A DNA stretch of 64,000 nucleotides from Pusillimonas noertemannii (GTDB taxonomy: Bacteria; Pseudomonadota; Gammaproteobacteria; Burkholderiales; Burkholderiaceae_B): contig NZ_QEKO01000007.1 of NCBI RefSeq assembly GCF_003096595.1, forward strand, positions 1-64,000. The letters are read 5' to 3'. How positions within the stretch are numbered: the first letter of the stretch is position 1; the number at the start of each line of letters is the position of its first letter. The notes beneath the pieces are model-generated. The model was not told the DNA's origin. It did no database searches and was given only the letters and a program-made list of their open reading frames with translations. Shown piece by piece: positions 15,784 to 27,002 of this stretch. The position numbers and the translations under genes are program-made.

Positions 15784-16326
15784 ATGTACAAAATGCCCAT
15801 TGTTTCGCTTCCCGGCGAAGGCAAGATGCTCGACGAAACAGGACGCTATGTCAGCGTCCTGTGGCAGCAGCCCGAGTCGCTGGTCTTCGTCGCGCGCGGC
15901 CGGTCCTACCGCAGCGAATTCCACATCAACCCCACTGATGAAGTGATGTACATGCTCAAGGGGCAGATGAACCTGCATTACCGCACGCCCGAAGGCAAGG
16001 AAGAAATCGCCGTCCTTCCCGAAGGCGCGATCATCCATACGCCCGCCGGCATACCCCATTCACCGCGGTTTCCGCCCGACGCCCATCTGCTGGTGCTCGA
16101 ACGCAAGCGGCGCGAAGGCGAGGTAGACCGCTTCCAGTGGTACTGTCCCGAATGCGATGCCTTCCTGCACGAAGAAGAATTCACCGTCAGCGATTACGCG
16201 GTAGACCCGGTGGGCAAGGCCTACAGGCGCTTTTTTGACTCCGAAGAGCATCGCACCTGCAAGGAATGCGGCCACATCATGCCCAATGCCCTGGCCGAAT
16301 CAGAGGCCGAGAAGAAAAGCGACTGA
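15784..16326 (+). CDS. Cupin dioxygenase related to 3-hydroxyanthranilate 3,4-dioxygenase
   Basis: A 180-residue cupin. Iron-ligand positions of bacterial HAAO are kept: His47, Glu53 (FHINPTDEV) and His92 (GIPHSP). The second, rubredoxin-like iron site is also present (CPEC 121-124, CKEC 159-162). Substrate-binding Arg43 and Glu106 are retained. The second substrate arginine, found in HSPQRP of HAAO, is shifted by one residue here (HSPRFP, Arg95). The true HAAO of this window lies at 28262-28825, so this copy probably cleaves a different o-aminophenol-type acid, such as an aminohydroxybenzoate. It is co-transcribed with the RidA gene. Confidence 0.85.
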   Translation: MYKMPIVSLPGEGKMLDETGRYVSVLWQQPESLVFVARGRSYRSEFHINPTDEVMYMLKGQMNLHYRTPEGKEEIAVLPEGAIIHTPAGIPHSPRFPPDAHLLVLERKRREGEVDRFQWYCPECDAFLHEEEFTVSDYAVDPVGKAYRRFFDSEEHRTCKECGHIMPNALAESEAEKKSD

Positions 16327-16369
16327 TCCGCGGTGCACCGTAATCGATAAGGCACGCATTCACATGCTG

Positions 16370-16391
16370 CGGCCGCCCTCCCGGGCGGCCG
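16370..16391. terminator. Strong hairpin between convergent cupin and selD genes
   Basis: CGGCCGCCC and GGGCGGCCG form a perfect 9-bp stem with loop TCCC, 44 bases after the cupin stop. It has no T-run on either side, so termination is likely but not certain. The gap holds nothing else recognisable. Confidence 0.45.
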
Positions 16392-16467
16392 TGCCTTCAT
16401 GGGTGCAGGCGGGGCAAGTACAAGATGGAGTTGCGCCCGCCCTGCCGCTATGCCCAGCGTGGCTGCA

Positions 16468-17529
16468 TCAGGCTACGTACACACGCGCCGCACCGGCCCG
16501 CATTTCTCCGATGACGGCGGCCTGGCCAAAGCCCTGCGAGTGAAAGATTTCCAGCACTTTGGGCGCCGCATCGGCCCGGCATGACACCAGCAGCCCGCCC
16601 GAGGTCTGGGGGTCGGTAAGCAGCGCCCGGTCAGCCTCGCCCAGCCCCGCAGCCAGTTCAATGCCCTCGCCATAGGCTTGCCAGTTGCGCCCCGAGGCGC
16701 CGGTGATCACGCCTTGCCCGGCAAGCTCGCGAACACCCGGCAGCCACGGCAGGTCGGCCAGGCGCAAATGCGCCGCCAGGCCCGAACCGCGCGCAATCTC
16801 AAGGGTATGCCCCAGCAGGCCGAAGCCGGTGACGTCGGTAAGCGCATGCACGCCATCGAGCGCCGCCAACGCCGTGCCGGGCCGATTCAATTGAGTGGTT
16901 GCGTCGATCATGGCTCGATAGCCGTCGGCGGACAGCTGGTTTTTTTTAAGCGCGGCCGACAACACCCCCACGCCCAGCGGCTTGCCCAGAATCAATACGT
17001 CGCCTTCTTGCGCGTCGGCATTGCGCTTGATGCGCCCGGGATGGACCAGGCCCATGGCGGCCAGGCCGTAGATGGGTTCGACCGAGTCGATGGAATGGCC
17101 GCCGGCTATGGGTATGCCCGCTTCGGTACAGGCCGCGGCGCCGCCCTCGAGTATGGCCGCAATGTCGGACCGGGGCAGCACATTGATGGGCATGCCGACG
17201 ATGGCCAGCGCCATGATGGGCGTGCCTCCCATGGCATAGACGTCGGACAGCGCATTGGTGGCCGCGATGCGGCCGAAGTCGTAGGGGTCGTCGACGATGG
17301 GCATGAAGAAATCGGTGGTGGCGATGAGCGCCTGCTCGTCGTTAAGCCTGTACACGGCCGCGTCATCGGAGCTTTCGTTGCCCACCAGCAGGTCTTGGTA
17401 GGCCTGCATGCCCGGCATGCCCGCCAGCAATTCAGACAGAACCCCCGGCGCGATCTTGCAGCCGCAGCCGCCTCCGTGCGACAAGGAAGTTAGGCGGGGA
17501 GCGGTATGAAGCTGGGGGGAACCGGACAT
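16468..17529 (-). CDS. selD: Selenophosphate synthase (selenide, water dikinase)
   Basis: A 353-residue SelD. The N-terminal glycine-rich loop SHGGGCGCKIAP supplies catalytic Cys22 and Lys25, matching E. coli Cys17/Lys20. The enzyme uses Cys rather than Sec at this position. DDAAVY and the IATTDFFMPIVDDPYDFGRIAATNAL-type metal/ATP region follow. It makes selenophosphate from selenide and ATP for Sec-tRNA synthesis. The ATG at 17529 follows GGAG. It is the last gene of the selenium island, 65 bases after tRNA-Sec. Confidence 0.96.
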   Translation of the reverse strand: MSGSPQLHTAPRLTSLSHGGGCGCKIAPGVLSELLAGMPGMQAYQDLLVGNESSDDAAVYRLNDEQALIATTDFFMPIVDDPYDFGRIAATNALSDVYAMGGTPIMALAIVGMPINVLPRSDIAAILEGGAAACTEAGIPIAGGHSIDSVEPIYGLAAMGLVHPGRIKRNADAQEGDVLILGKPLGVGVLSAALKKNQLSADGYRAMIDATTQLNRPGTALAALDGVHALTDVTGFGLLGHTLEIARGSGLAAHLRLADLPWLPGVRELAGQGVITGASGRNWQAYGEGIELAAGLGEADRALLTDPQTSGGLLVSCRADAAPKVLEIFHSQGFGQAAVIGEMRAGAARVYVA

Positions 17530-17553
17530 GAAGCGTCTCCGACAGAATGCCTG

Positions 17554-17582
17554 CGCGGGGCCGGTCTTGGTGCGGCCCCGCG
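17554..17582. repeat. 10-bp stem hairpin between tRNA-Sec and selD
   Basis: CGCGGGGCCG (17554-17563) pairs perfectly with CGGCCCCGCG (17573-17582) around a 9-base loop. It lies between the tRNA 3' end and the selD start. There is no T-run in either direction, so I do not call it a terminator. It could mark an RNA-processing boundary within a selB-tRNA-selD transcript. Confidence 0.5.
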
Positions 17583-17594
17583 GCAAAAAACAAA

Positions 17595-17690
17595 TGGCGG
17601 AAAGCAGCAGGAGTCGAACCTACCTGGGAACGTCTGACGCCCCCAACTGGGTTTGAAGCCCAGCCGTGCCACCGGACACGAATGCCTTCC
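17595..17690 (-). tRNA. selC: tRNA-Sec (anticodon TCA)
   Basis: A 96-base selenocysteine tRNA with encoded CCA. The 8-bp acceptor stem is GGAAGGCA / TGCTTTCC, with one G-T pair. The anticodon stem-loop is CTGGGCTTCAAACCCAG with anticodon TCA, and the long variable arm follows it (GGGGGCGTCAGACGTTCCC). The T-loop reads GGTTCGACTCC. The long variable arm and 8-bp acceptor are diagnostic. It lies 11 bases after the selB stop and 65 before selD, so it is probably processed from an operon transcript. Confidence 0.96.
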
Positions 17691-17701
17691 GCAGCAGGCT
17701 C

Positions 17702-19710
<2,009 letters not shown>

Positions 19711-19714
<4 letters not shown>

Positions 19715-21144
19715 CCGTTCAGCCGCTGCAGTTGTGCGGCGAAGGCGGCTTCGTCGCGGGCCTCGAGACAGCGCAGGTCGAGCCACAGGGTGTCGTGCGC
19801 AATACGCCCGATGACCGGCTGCGGCAAGGCGCGCAATCGGCTTTCAAGCTGCTGCAGGGCGCGCCCGGGGCGGCCCGAACCTGCATGGCGCACCGCCAGG
19901 CCGTAGCTGGGCAACTGGTCGACCGGCAGCGCGCCACTGCCGATCTGGCTGAACATGGGCTCGGCGCTGACCGCGTAGCTTGCCCCCAGCGCCTGCTGCA
20001 GCATGGGCTGAAGTATTTGTGCTTGGCCCTGCATGGCGGCCATGGGTCGGGTAAGAAGGCGCAGCGTGGTAAGGCGTTCGGCCAGCAGCTCGGGCGAGCG
20101 GTACAGGGCCAGGACCGGCTCGAGGGCGGCCAGGGTCAGCTTGCCCACGCGCAGGGCGCGCTTGAGCGGGTTCTTCTTGATCTTCTTGATGAGGTCGGCG
20201 CGGCCCACCAGCAGTCCCGCCTGCGGCCCGCCCAGCAGCTTGTCGCCGCTGAAGGTGACAATGTCGGCGCCCGCCTCGATGGTCTCACGCACGGTGGCCT
20301 CTTGGGGCAGGCCCCAGCGGGCCAGGTCGAGCAGGGTTCCGCTGCCCAGGTCGACCGCCGTGGGAAGCCCATGGCGGCGGGCCGCCTGCGCCACCTGTGC
20401 GACGTCGACGCTTTTGGTGAAACCCGACACCTCGTAGTTGCTGCAATGCACCTTCATGAGCATGGCCGTGCGCGGCCCCACGGCCTGCTCGTAGTCGGCC
20501 AGATGGGTGCGATTGGTGGTGCCCACCTCGACCAGGCGGGCGCCGGCGCGCTGCATGATGTCGGGGATGCGAAAGGCCCCGCCGATTTCCACCAGCTCGC
20601 CGCGCGACACAATGACTTCGCGCCGGTTGCCCAGGGCATTGAGCATGAGCAGCACGGCTGCGGCATTGTTGTTGACCACGGTGGCGGCCTCGGCGCCGGT
20701 CAGCTCGCACAGCAGATCGCTGATGAGATCGTCGCGGTCGCCGCGCCGGCCCGTGGCCAGGTCGAACTCGAGGTTGGCGGGCGCCTGCAGGGCGCGGACC
20801 ACGGCCTGGACGGCCGCATCGGGCAGCAAGGCACGGCCCAGGTTGGTGTGCAGCACCGTGCCGGTAAGGTTGAAGACAGCCCGCAGGCGCGGGCGATCTG
20901 CCTGATGCAGCTGGTCGCGCGCCTGCGCGATCAGGGTTTCGTCAGCCAGGGCCTGGGGGGCGAGCTTGCCCTGCAGGGCCTGCTGGCGCAAGCCCGACAA
21001 GAGTTCGCGCAGCACACCCAGCACGCGGCTGCGGCCATGCTCGGCAATAAGCGCGGCTGCGGCCGCACTGCCCAGCAGGCGCTCGACCGATGGAATGTCG
21101 GCGGCGCCCGCCGTTGGGGAAACGGTGCCAGGAACAACCCCCAT
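19711..21144 (-). CDS. selA: L-seryl-tRNA(Sec) selenium transferase
   Basis: A 477-residue PLP enzyme that converts Ser-tRNA-Sec to Sec-tRNA-Sec in a decameric ring. The PLP lysine is Lys302 in [38 protein letters not shown] and [11 protein letters not shown] are conserved SelA segments. It begins 3 bases upstream of... i.e. directly after the fdhE stop, and ends overlapping selB by four bases. The tight spacing shows that formate dehydrogenase maturation and Sec synthesis are expressed together. Confidence 0.96.
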
Positions 21145-21147
21145 GCC

Positions 21148-22080
21148 TCAGGACTCCGGGCCCTGCCACAGCAGCGGATTGCCGCTGGCCCGCGAATAGC
21201 CTTCTTCGCCCATCAGCATGTCGAGGGTCAGGCTGGCCAGGTCGTCGGCAACCGGGTCGACGTTGTAGTCTTTTTCCTGGTAGAAGATCTTGCGATAGCT
21301 GTGGCAGTTGTCGCAGGACTCGGCCTTGATGCCCTCGGGCCCCCCTTCGACCGAATGAAAGGCCACGGTCTTGGTGTCTTCGCAATGCGAGCAGGTAACC
21401 CGCACCAGATGCCATTCGGTCGAGCACAGCGAGCAGCACAGGTAGCGGCAGCCGTCGCCCGGCCCACCCACCCGCACCACGCTGGACACCGGCAGGCTGC
21501 CGCACAGCGGGCAGACGCCAAAGGGGTTGACCACAGGCATCTTGCTGATGTCGAAGTCAATGGCAAGGCTGGTCCAGTACACCTGCAGGGCCGCCATGAT
21601 GAAAGGCGCCGTGGCCCCGTCGACCTCGGCATCGCGCTCGGCCAGGATGGCATCGGCCTGGGTTTCGATGGCGTCAGGGTCGGACTCGAGGCGTTCGCGC
21701 AACGAGGCCGCCACGGCTTTGGCCTGCTCGGGCACCTGGGCCTGCTCGCCGATGTGGTCGACCAGGGCGCGCAGGATGTCGCGCCATTGGGGGGAACGGC
21801 TCCAGCCGATGGCCTGCAGGGGTGGCATGCCATGCGCCTGGGCGCGTGAGACTTGCTCTTCGGTGGCCGGGGGCGCTTTGCAGTGGCCAAGGGCCTGGTG
21901 CTGCGCGTCGACCAACTGCGCCATCAGTGACAGATAGGCCGACGCGGGGTGGTCTTGCGCCAGCTGCCGCAGCCGCGCCGCGCGATCGGTGAAAACGGAT
22001 GCGCGCACGGGAATGCGGAATCGCGGAATATTGGTGTGGTCAAGCGATTCGATTTCGCCGCGCTCGAGAATTCGCTGCAA
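21148..22080 (-). CDS. fdhE: Formate dehydrogenase accessory protein FdhE
   Basis: A 310-residue cytoplasmic rubredoxin-like maturation factor for Tat-exported formate dehydrogenase. Four CxxC metal motifs occur in the C-terminal half: CPLCG, CCSLC, CSHC and CDNC. I propose a TTG start at 22080 (residues QRILERGEIESL follow) because CAGGAG lies six bases upstream and the resulting length matches E. coli FdhE (309). In-frame starts up to 22152 would give a longer N-terminus that FdhE proteins do not have. It sits between fdoI and selA. Confidence 0.9.
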   Translation of the reverse strand: MQRILERGEIESLDHTNIPRFRIPVRASVFTDRAARLRQLAQDHPASAYLSLMAQLVDAQHQALGHCKAPPATEEQVSRAQAHGMPPLQAIGWSRSPQWRDILRALVDHIGEQAQVPEQAKAVAASLRERLESDPDAIETQADAILAERDAEVDGATAPFIMAALQVYWTSLAIDFDISKMPVVNPFGVCPLCGSLPVSSVVRVGGPGDGCRYLCCSLCSTEWHLVRVTCSHCEDTKTVAFHSVEGGPEGIKAESCDNCHSYRKIFYQEKDYNVDPVADDLASLTLDMLMGEEGYSRASGNPLLWQGPES

Positions 22081-22170
22081 GGCATTCTCCTGAAAAACAT
22101 GGCTGCCCGGCACGGGGACCGGGCAGCCATTGCAGACTGCGACACCCCGCAAGGGGCGCCGAAATGGACG

Positions 22171-22815
22171 TTACTTGCGGGATGAAGCCCCACGCACCTG
22201 GCGGAACCACGCGCGATGATGCTTCCATGCCCAGCCCGGCGTGACCGTGCCGCGGGTCATGGCCCGGACAGAGCCCTTGACCCAGAAGCCGGCATAGATA
22301 TGCACAATGATCGCGCAAATCATCACAAAAGCAAAGATGGCATGCAGCACCGAGGCGAGCCTGATGAGCCCGACGCTGAAATACAGGCCGAAGAACTCGC
22401 GCCACATCACAATGCCGGTAAGCAGCAGGCCGATCATGAGCAGGATGAGCGCAAAATAAAGCACCTTCTGCCCGGCGTTGTAGCGGCCCACTTCGGGCAG
22501 CCTGTCTTCGCGGTTGTTGACGACGTCGTCGAACTGCTTCAGCCACTGGCGATCGTTTTTGTCCATCTTGTTGTGCCGGAACATGCGCACGGCAAGAATG
22601 AAGAACAGCAGGAACATGAACACGCCCACGTACGGATGCAGGATGCGTGTCCAGGTGCCGCCGCCAAACAGGTTGCTCAGCCAGTAGAACGCCGGATGGA
22701 ACAGCGCCAGCCCGGAAAGCGCCAGCAGGATGAATGCGATGGCGACTATCCAGTGGTTGGCCCGCTCGCCCGGCGAATAGCGCTGGATGAGCCTGGGTTT
22801 ATTCGCGTCATTCAT
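22171..22815 (-). CDS. fdoI: Formate dehydrogenase cytochrome b556 (gamma) subunit
   Basis: A 214-residue four-helix membrane protein of the FdnI/FdoI type, which carries two hemes b and passes electrons from the beta subunit to quinone. Heme-ligand histidines are visible in [30 protein letters not shown] and [15 protein letters not shown]. The ATG at 22815 has GGAGG eight bases upstream and overlaps the fdoH stop by eight bases. fdhE follows after 90 bases. Confidence 0.94.
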   Translation of the reverse strand: MNDANKPRLIQRYSPGERANHWIVAIAFILLALSGLALFHPAFYWLSNLFGGGTWTRILHPYVGVFMFLLFFILAVRMFRHNKMDKNDRQWLKQFDDVVNNREDRLPEVGRYNAGQKVLYFALILLMIGLLLTGIVMWREFFGLYFSVGLIRLASVLHAIFAFVMICAIIVHIYAGFWVKGSVRAMTRGTVTPGWAWKHHRAWFRQVRGASSRK

Positions 22816-23728
22816 GAGTGGCCTCCTGCGATTGACGTTCGTTTTCAGCCGCCTGGCGTTCGTCCTCTTCGTCGACCTCGTTGGGGCCCACGCGGATGTA
22901 GTGGAAGAAGCCGGCAAGCGCTGTCAGCGCCATGGCGGCGACCCCCAGCGGCTTGGCGATGCCCTTCCATAGCGACACCATGGGACTGATGGTGGGGTTT
23001 GCCGGCAGCCCGCTGTACAGCTCGGGCCTGTCGGCGTGATGCAGCACGTACATGACGTGTGTGCCCCCGACCCCCGCAGGGTCGTACAGGCCGGCATTGT
23101 CGAAGCCGCGCGTCTTGAGATCGACGACGCGGTCGTCCGCGTGCTTGATCATGTCTTCTTTGGTGCCGAACACGATGGCGCCCGTGGGACAGGTCTTGAC
23201 GCAGGCGGGCTCTTGCCCCACCGCCACCCGGTCGGAACACAAGGTGCACTTGTACACCTTGTTGTCCTTCTGGGAAATGCGCGGCACGTCGAAGGGGCAG
23301 CCGGTAATGCAATAGCCGCAGCCGATGCAGTTTTCTTGATGAAAGTCGACGACGCCATTGGTGTACTGCACGATGGCGCCCGGCGACGGACAGGCCTTGA
23401 GACAGCCGGGGTCTTCGCAATGCATGCAGCCGTCTTTGCGAATGAGCCACTCGAGGTCGCCGCCCTGGTTCTCGTACTCGGAAAACCGCATCACCGTCCA
23501 GGAGTTCTCGGTAAGGTCCATGGGGTTGTCGTACACCCCATGGTTGAAGCCGATTTCATCGCGGACGTCGTTCCATTCCATGCACGCGACCTGGCAGGCC
23601 TTGCAGCCGATGCACTTGGTGGTGTCGATAAGCTTGGCAACCCCGCCGCCCACGAGCGCGTCGCGCTCGCTTGGCATGGGCGTGGTGGTTGCGGAGCGCC
23701 GTTTGATATCCAGTGATTGCAATGCCAT
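22808..23728 (-). CDS. fdoH: Formate dehydrogenase iron-sulfur (beta) subunit
   Basis: A 306-residue subunit with four 4Fe-4S cluster motifs: [35 protein letters not shown] and CTLC..ACVKTC. A single C-terminal transmembrane helix ([19 protein letters not shown]) anchors it at the periplasmic face, followed by an acidic tail. It carries electrons from the FdoG active site to the cytochrome b subunit. It starts three bases after the fdoG stop. Confidence 0.95.
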   Translation of the reverse strand: MALQSLDIKRRSATTTPMPSERDALVGGGVAKLIDTTKCIGCKACQVACMEWNDVRDEIGFNHGVYDNPMDLTENSWTVMRFSEYENQGGDLEWLIRKDGCMHCEDPGCLKACPSPGAIVQYTNGVVDFHQENCIGCGYCITGCPFDVPRISQKDNKVYKCTLCSDRVAVGQEPACVKTCPTGAIVFGTKEDMIKHADDRVVDLKTRGFDNAGLYDPAGVGGTHVMYVLHHADRPELYSGLPANPTISPMVSLWKGIAKPLGVAAMALTALAGFFHYIRVGPNEVDEEDERQAAENERQSQEATHE

Positions 23729-23731
23729 GGC

Positions 23732-26700
23732 TTACTCCCTCTCGACCTTGACCAGGAAAGACTTGAACTCGGGTGTTTGCGAGTTGCCGTCTCCTACGGG
23801 CGGGGTCAGTGTGTTGGCCAGGAAGCCCGGCCGGGCCAGGCCGACGAAACCCCAGTGAATCGGAATGCCCACCTGATGGACCGTTTTGCCCTCGACCGTA
23901 AGCGCCTTGATACGCTTGGTAACCAACGCCACGGCCTTGATGTAACCCCGGTTCGAAGACACCCTGACGCGCGAGCCGTTGGCAATGCCCAGCTCTTGGG
24001 CCAGCGCCTCGCCGATTTCGACGAATTGCTCGGGCTGCAGGATGGCGTTGAGCTTGACGTGCTTGGTCCAGTAGTGGAAATGCTCGGTCAGGCGGTAGGT
24101 GGTGGCCACATAGGGGAAGTCGGCCACCTTGCCCATGGTTGCGAGGTCGCCCTCGAATATGCGGGCCGCGGGATTGTTGACCGCCCGTTTTTCGTCGGGG
24201 AAAAGCGGGTTGTAGCCCAGGGGCGTTTCGAACGGCTCGTAGTGCGTGGGGAAGGGACCTTCGGCCATGCCCTTGCGGGCGAAGAATCGCGCCACGCCCT
24301 CGGGGTTCATGATGAAGGGGCCCATGCCGTCGAGCGGGTTCTCGTCGACCTTGAAGTCGGGCACGTCGGCGCCCACCCAGGCCTTGCCGTCCCAGTGGAT
24401 GACGCTGCGGCGCGGGTTGAACGGCTTGCCTTCCAGGTCGCACGACGCGCGGTTGTACATAATGCGCCGGTTGGCCGGCCAGGACCACGCCCAGTTCAGG
24501 GTTTGGCCGATGCCGGTGGGGTCGCTGTTGTCGCGGCGCGCCATGAGATTGCCCGCCGCGGACCAGCTGCCGGCGTAAAGCCAGCATCCGCTGATGGTGG
24601 AACCGTCGTCGCGCAGCTCGCCGAAGCCGGCCAGCTGTTCGCCCGCCTTGCGCAACACCCGCATGGGGTTGTTGGAGTCGACCAGGTCGACCAAGGCGCG
24701 GCCGCTGTACTCTTTGGCCAGCTCTTCGGCGGTGGGGTTCTCGGGGTTGGAATACGGCCACCACAGATTGACGATGGGGTCGGGGAAGGCCCCGCCGTCT
24801 TTCTCGTACATGGCCCGCATGCGGCTGAACAACAGCGCCATGATCTCGATGTCGCTCTTGCCCTCGCCGGGCGGGTTCGCGCCTTTCCAGTGCCACTGCA
24901 GCCAGCGTCCCGAGTTGACCAGGGCGCCTTCCTCTTCGGCGAAACAGGTGGTGGGAAGACGGAAGACCTCGGTCTGGATGGAAGCCGTGTCGACATCGTT
25001 GAACTCGCCGACATTGCGCCAGAACTCGGAGGTTTCTGTAACGAGCGGATCCATGATGACCAGGAACTTGAGCTTGGAGAACGCATCGAGCAGCTTGGCC
25101 TTGTAGGGCGCCGCCGCCAGCGGGTTGAAGCCCTGGCAGATGTAGCCGTTCATCTTGCCCTGATGCATCAGCTCGTAGACCTGCAGCATGTCGTACGGAC
25201 GGTCCATCTTGGGCAGGTAGTCGTAGGCCCAGTTGTTGTCGGGACGCGCGGCGTCACCCCACCATGCCTTCATGAGGCTGACGTGGAACTTGCGGTAGTT
25301 GCGCCAGTAACTGAGCTGGTTGGGGCGCAAGGGCATCTGCGTGCGGCTGGTGATGTAGGCCTCGTAGTCTTGCTCGGCGTCGTTGGGCAACGTCAGGTAG
25401 CCCGGCAGCAGGTTGGACATGAGGCCGATGTCGGTAAGGCCCTGGATGTTGGAGTGGCCGCGCAGGGCGTTCATGCCGCCGCCCGCCACGCCGATATTGC
25501 CCAGCAGCAGCTGCACCATGGCGCCGGTGCGGATAACCTGCGAGCCGATGGAGTGCTGCGTCCAGCCCAGTGCGTACATGATGGTGGCCGCGCGGTCGGT
25601 GGTGGCCGTTGAAGCCAGCATTTCGCACACCTTCAGGAACTTGTCGGCGGGTGTGCCGCACACGCTCTCGACCATTTCGGGCGTGCAGTTCGCGTAATGC
25701 TGCTTGAGCAGTTGATAGACCGTGCGCGGATGCTTCAGCGTGGGATCGACCCGGGCATAGCCGTCTGCATCGAGTTCGTAGTCCCACGACGCCTTGTCGT
25801 AGGTGCGCTTTTCTTCGTTGTAGCCCGAAAACAGGCCCTCTTCGAAGGAGAAGTCTTCGCGGACGATGAACGGAAGATCGGTGTAGTTGCGCACATATTC
25901 GTGCTGGATCTTGTCATTTTCGAGCAGATAGCGAATGACGCCCCCCAGGAACACGATGTCGGTTCCGGTTCGGATGGGCGCGTAGAAATCAGCCACCGAT
26001 GCCGAGCGGTTGAAGCGCGGATCGACGACAATGAGCTTGGCCTTGTTGTGCGCCTTGGCCTCGGTAACCCATTTGAAGCCGCAAGGGTGGGCTTCGGCGG
26101 CGTTTCCGCCCATGATCAGCACAATATCGGCGTTCTTGATGTCGACCCAATGGTTCGTCATCGCTCCACGGCCAAACGTCGGGGCAAGACCTGCCACCGT
26201 CGGACCATGTCAGACACGAGCCTGGTTGTCGAATCCAAGCGCGCCAAGGCTGCGGACAACCTTGTGCGTTACATAGGCAACTTCATTGGAACTGGCCGAG
26301 GCGGCCAGCATGCCGGTGGTGAGCCAACGGTTGACCAGCTGGCCTTTTTCGTTTCGCTCGATAAAGTTGGCGTCACGGTCTTCTTTCATGAGCTTGGAGA
26401 TGCGCGTAAGCGCGTCGTCCCATGAAATACGTTCCCATTTGTCGGAGCCGGGGGCGCGGTACTCGGGGTATTTCAGCCGGTTGGGGCTGTTGATGAAATC
26501 AATAAGACCCGCGCCCTTGGGACAGAGCGTGCCGCGGTTGACCGGGTGGTCGGAATCGCCCTCGATGTGGACGATGCGCGACGTGGCGTTCTTGGCGCCG
26601 TCGCCCAGACCGTATAGCAAAACCCCGCACGCTACCGAACAGTATGGACAGGTGTTGCGCGTTTCAGTCATGCGCGCAAGCTTGTATTGGCGAACCTCAG

Positions 26701-26800
26701 CCATTGCCGGACTGGGGGCGGCCCCCAGCAGCGTTAGACTGGAACCCGCCAATGTTGCCCCTGTCACCTTGAAGAATTGTCGCCGACTCATGTTGACCAT
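23732..26800 (-). CDS. fdoG: Selenocysteine formate dehydrogenase, catalytic (alpha) subunit
   Basis: A 1022-residue molybdopterin enzyme of the FdnG/FdoG type, which oxidises formate to CO2 in the periplasm. It starts with a Tat signal (SRRQFFKVTG, cleavage near AMA). A 4Fe-4S motif follows at Cys51, 54, 58 and 93. The reading frame is interrupted by TGA at 26210-26212, codon 197. Its context, ARV-U-HGPTVAGLAPTFGRG, is the conserved Sec site of E. coli FdoG (U196), so this is one gene and not a broken one. A SECIS-like hairpin follows at once. The frame continues without other stops to 23732. The ATG at 26800 has GGAGAG upstream. Confidence 0.96.
26180..26212 (-). promoter_or_regulatory. Sec UGA codon with bacterial SECIS hairpin
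   Basis: TGA (26212-26210) is followed on the minus strand by a small hairpin. The stem GGCA (26195-26192) / TGCC (26186-26183) displays the loop GGTCT (26191-26187), starting 18-20 bases after the TGA. The GGTCT loop at this spacing is what E. coli SelB recognises in fdhF and fdnG messages. Confidence 0.88.
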
Positions 26801-27002
26801 GACGCTCTCCAGATGATTAAAAACAACCGGTTCTTGTTGTATCGTTTCGAAATAACCCTAATTTTTATCGGGTATACACGCAGTATAGGAGCGGCTCCCG
26901 GAAAAAGCCAAGGTAAACGCGCTTTTTCAGCGCAGTTCGTTGTTGAGTCTTATTCCCATTGGATTCCTTCCGGTGTCCACGACGCGTCGTCGAGCAATAT
27001 TC

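Noticed and set aside
19732-21849. Plus-strand open frame of 705 codons opposite selA and fdhE
   Set aside because: Antisense shadow of high-GC genes. The minus strand encodes well-recognised proteins with conserved motifs, and the plus translation is low-complexity.
23717-25612. Plus-strand open frame of 631 codons opposite fdoG
   Set aside because: Antisense shadow; its translation has no recognisable domain and it has no ribosome binding site.
26197-26212. In-frame stop splitting the formate dehydrogenase gene, as in a pseudogene or frameshift
   Set aside because: The TGA sits exactly at the known Sec position, the frame is kept on both sides, a SECIS hairpin follows and the full Sec machinery is encoded next to it.
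26855-26900. FNR-type site in the fdoG promoter region
   Set aside because: An ACCC...GGGT imperfect repeat is present near 26858-26876, but it does not match the TTGAT-N4-ATCAA pattern.
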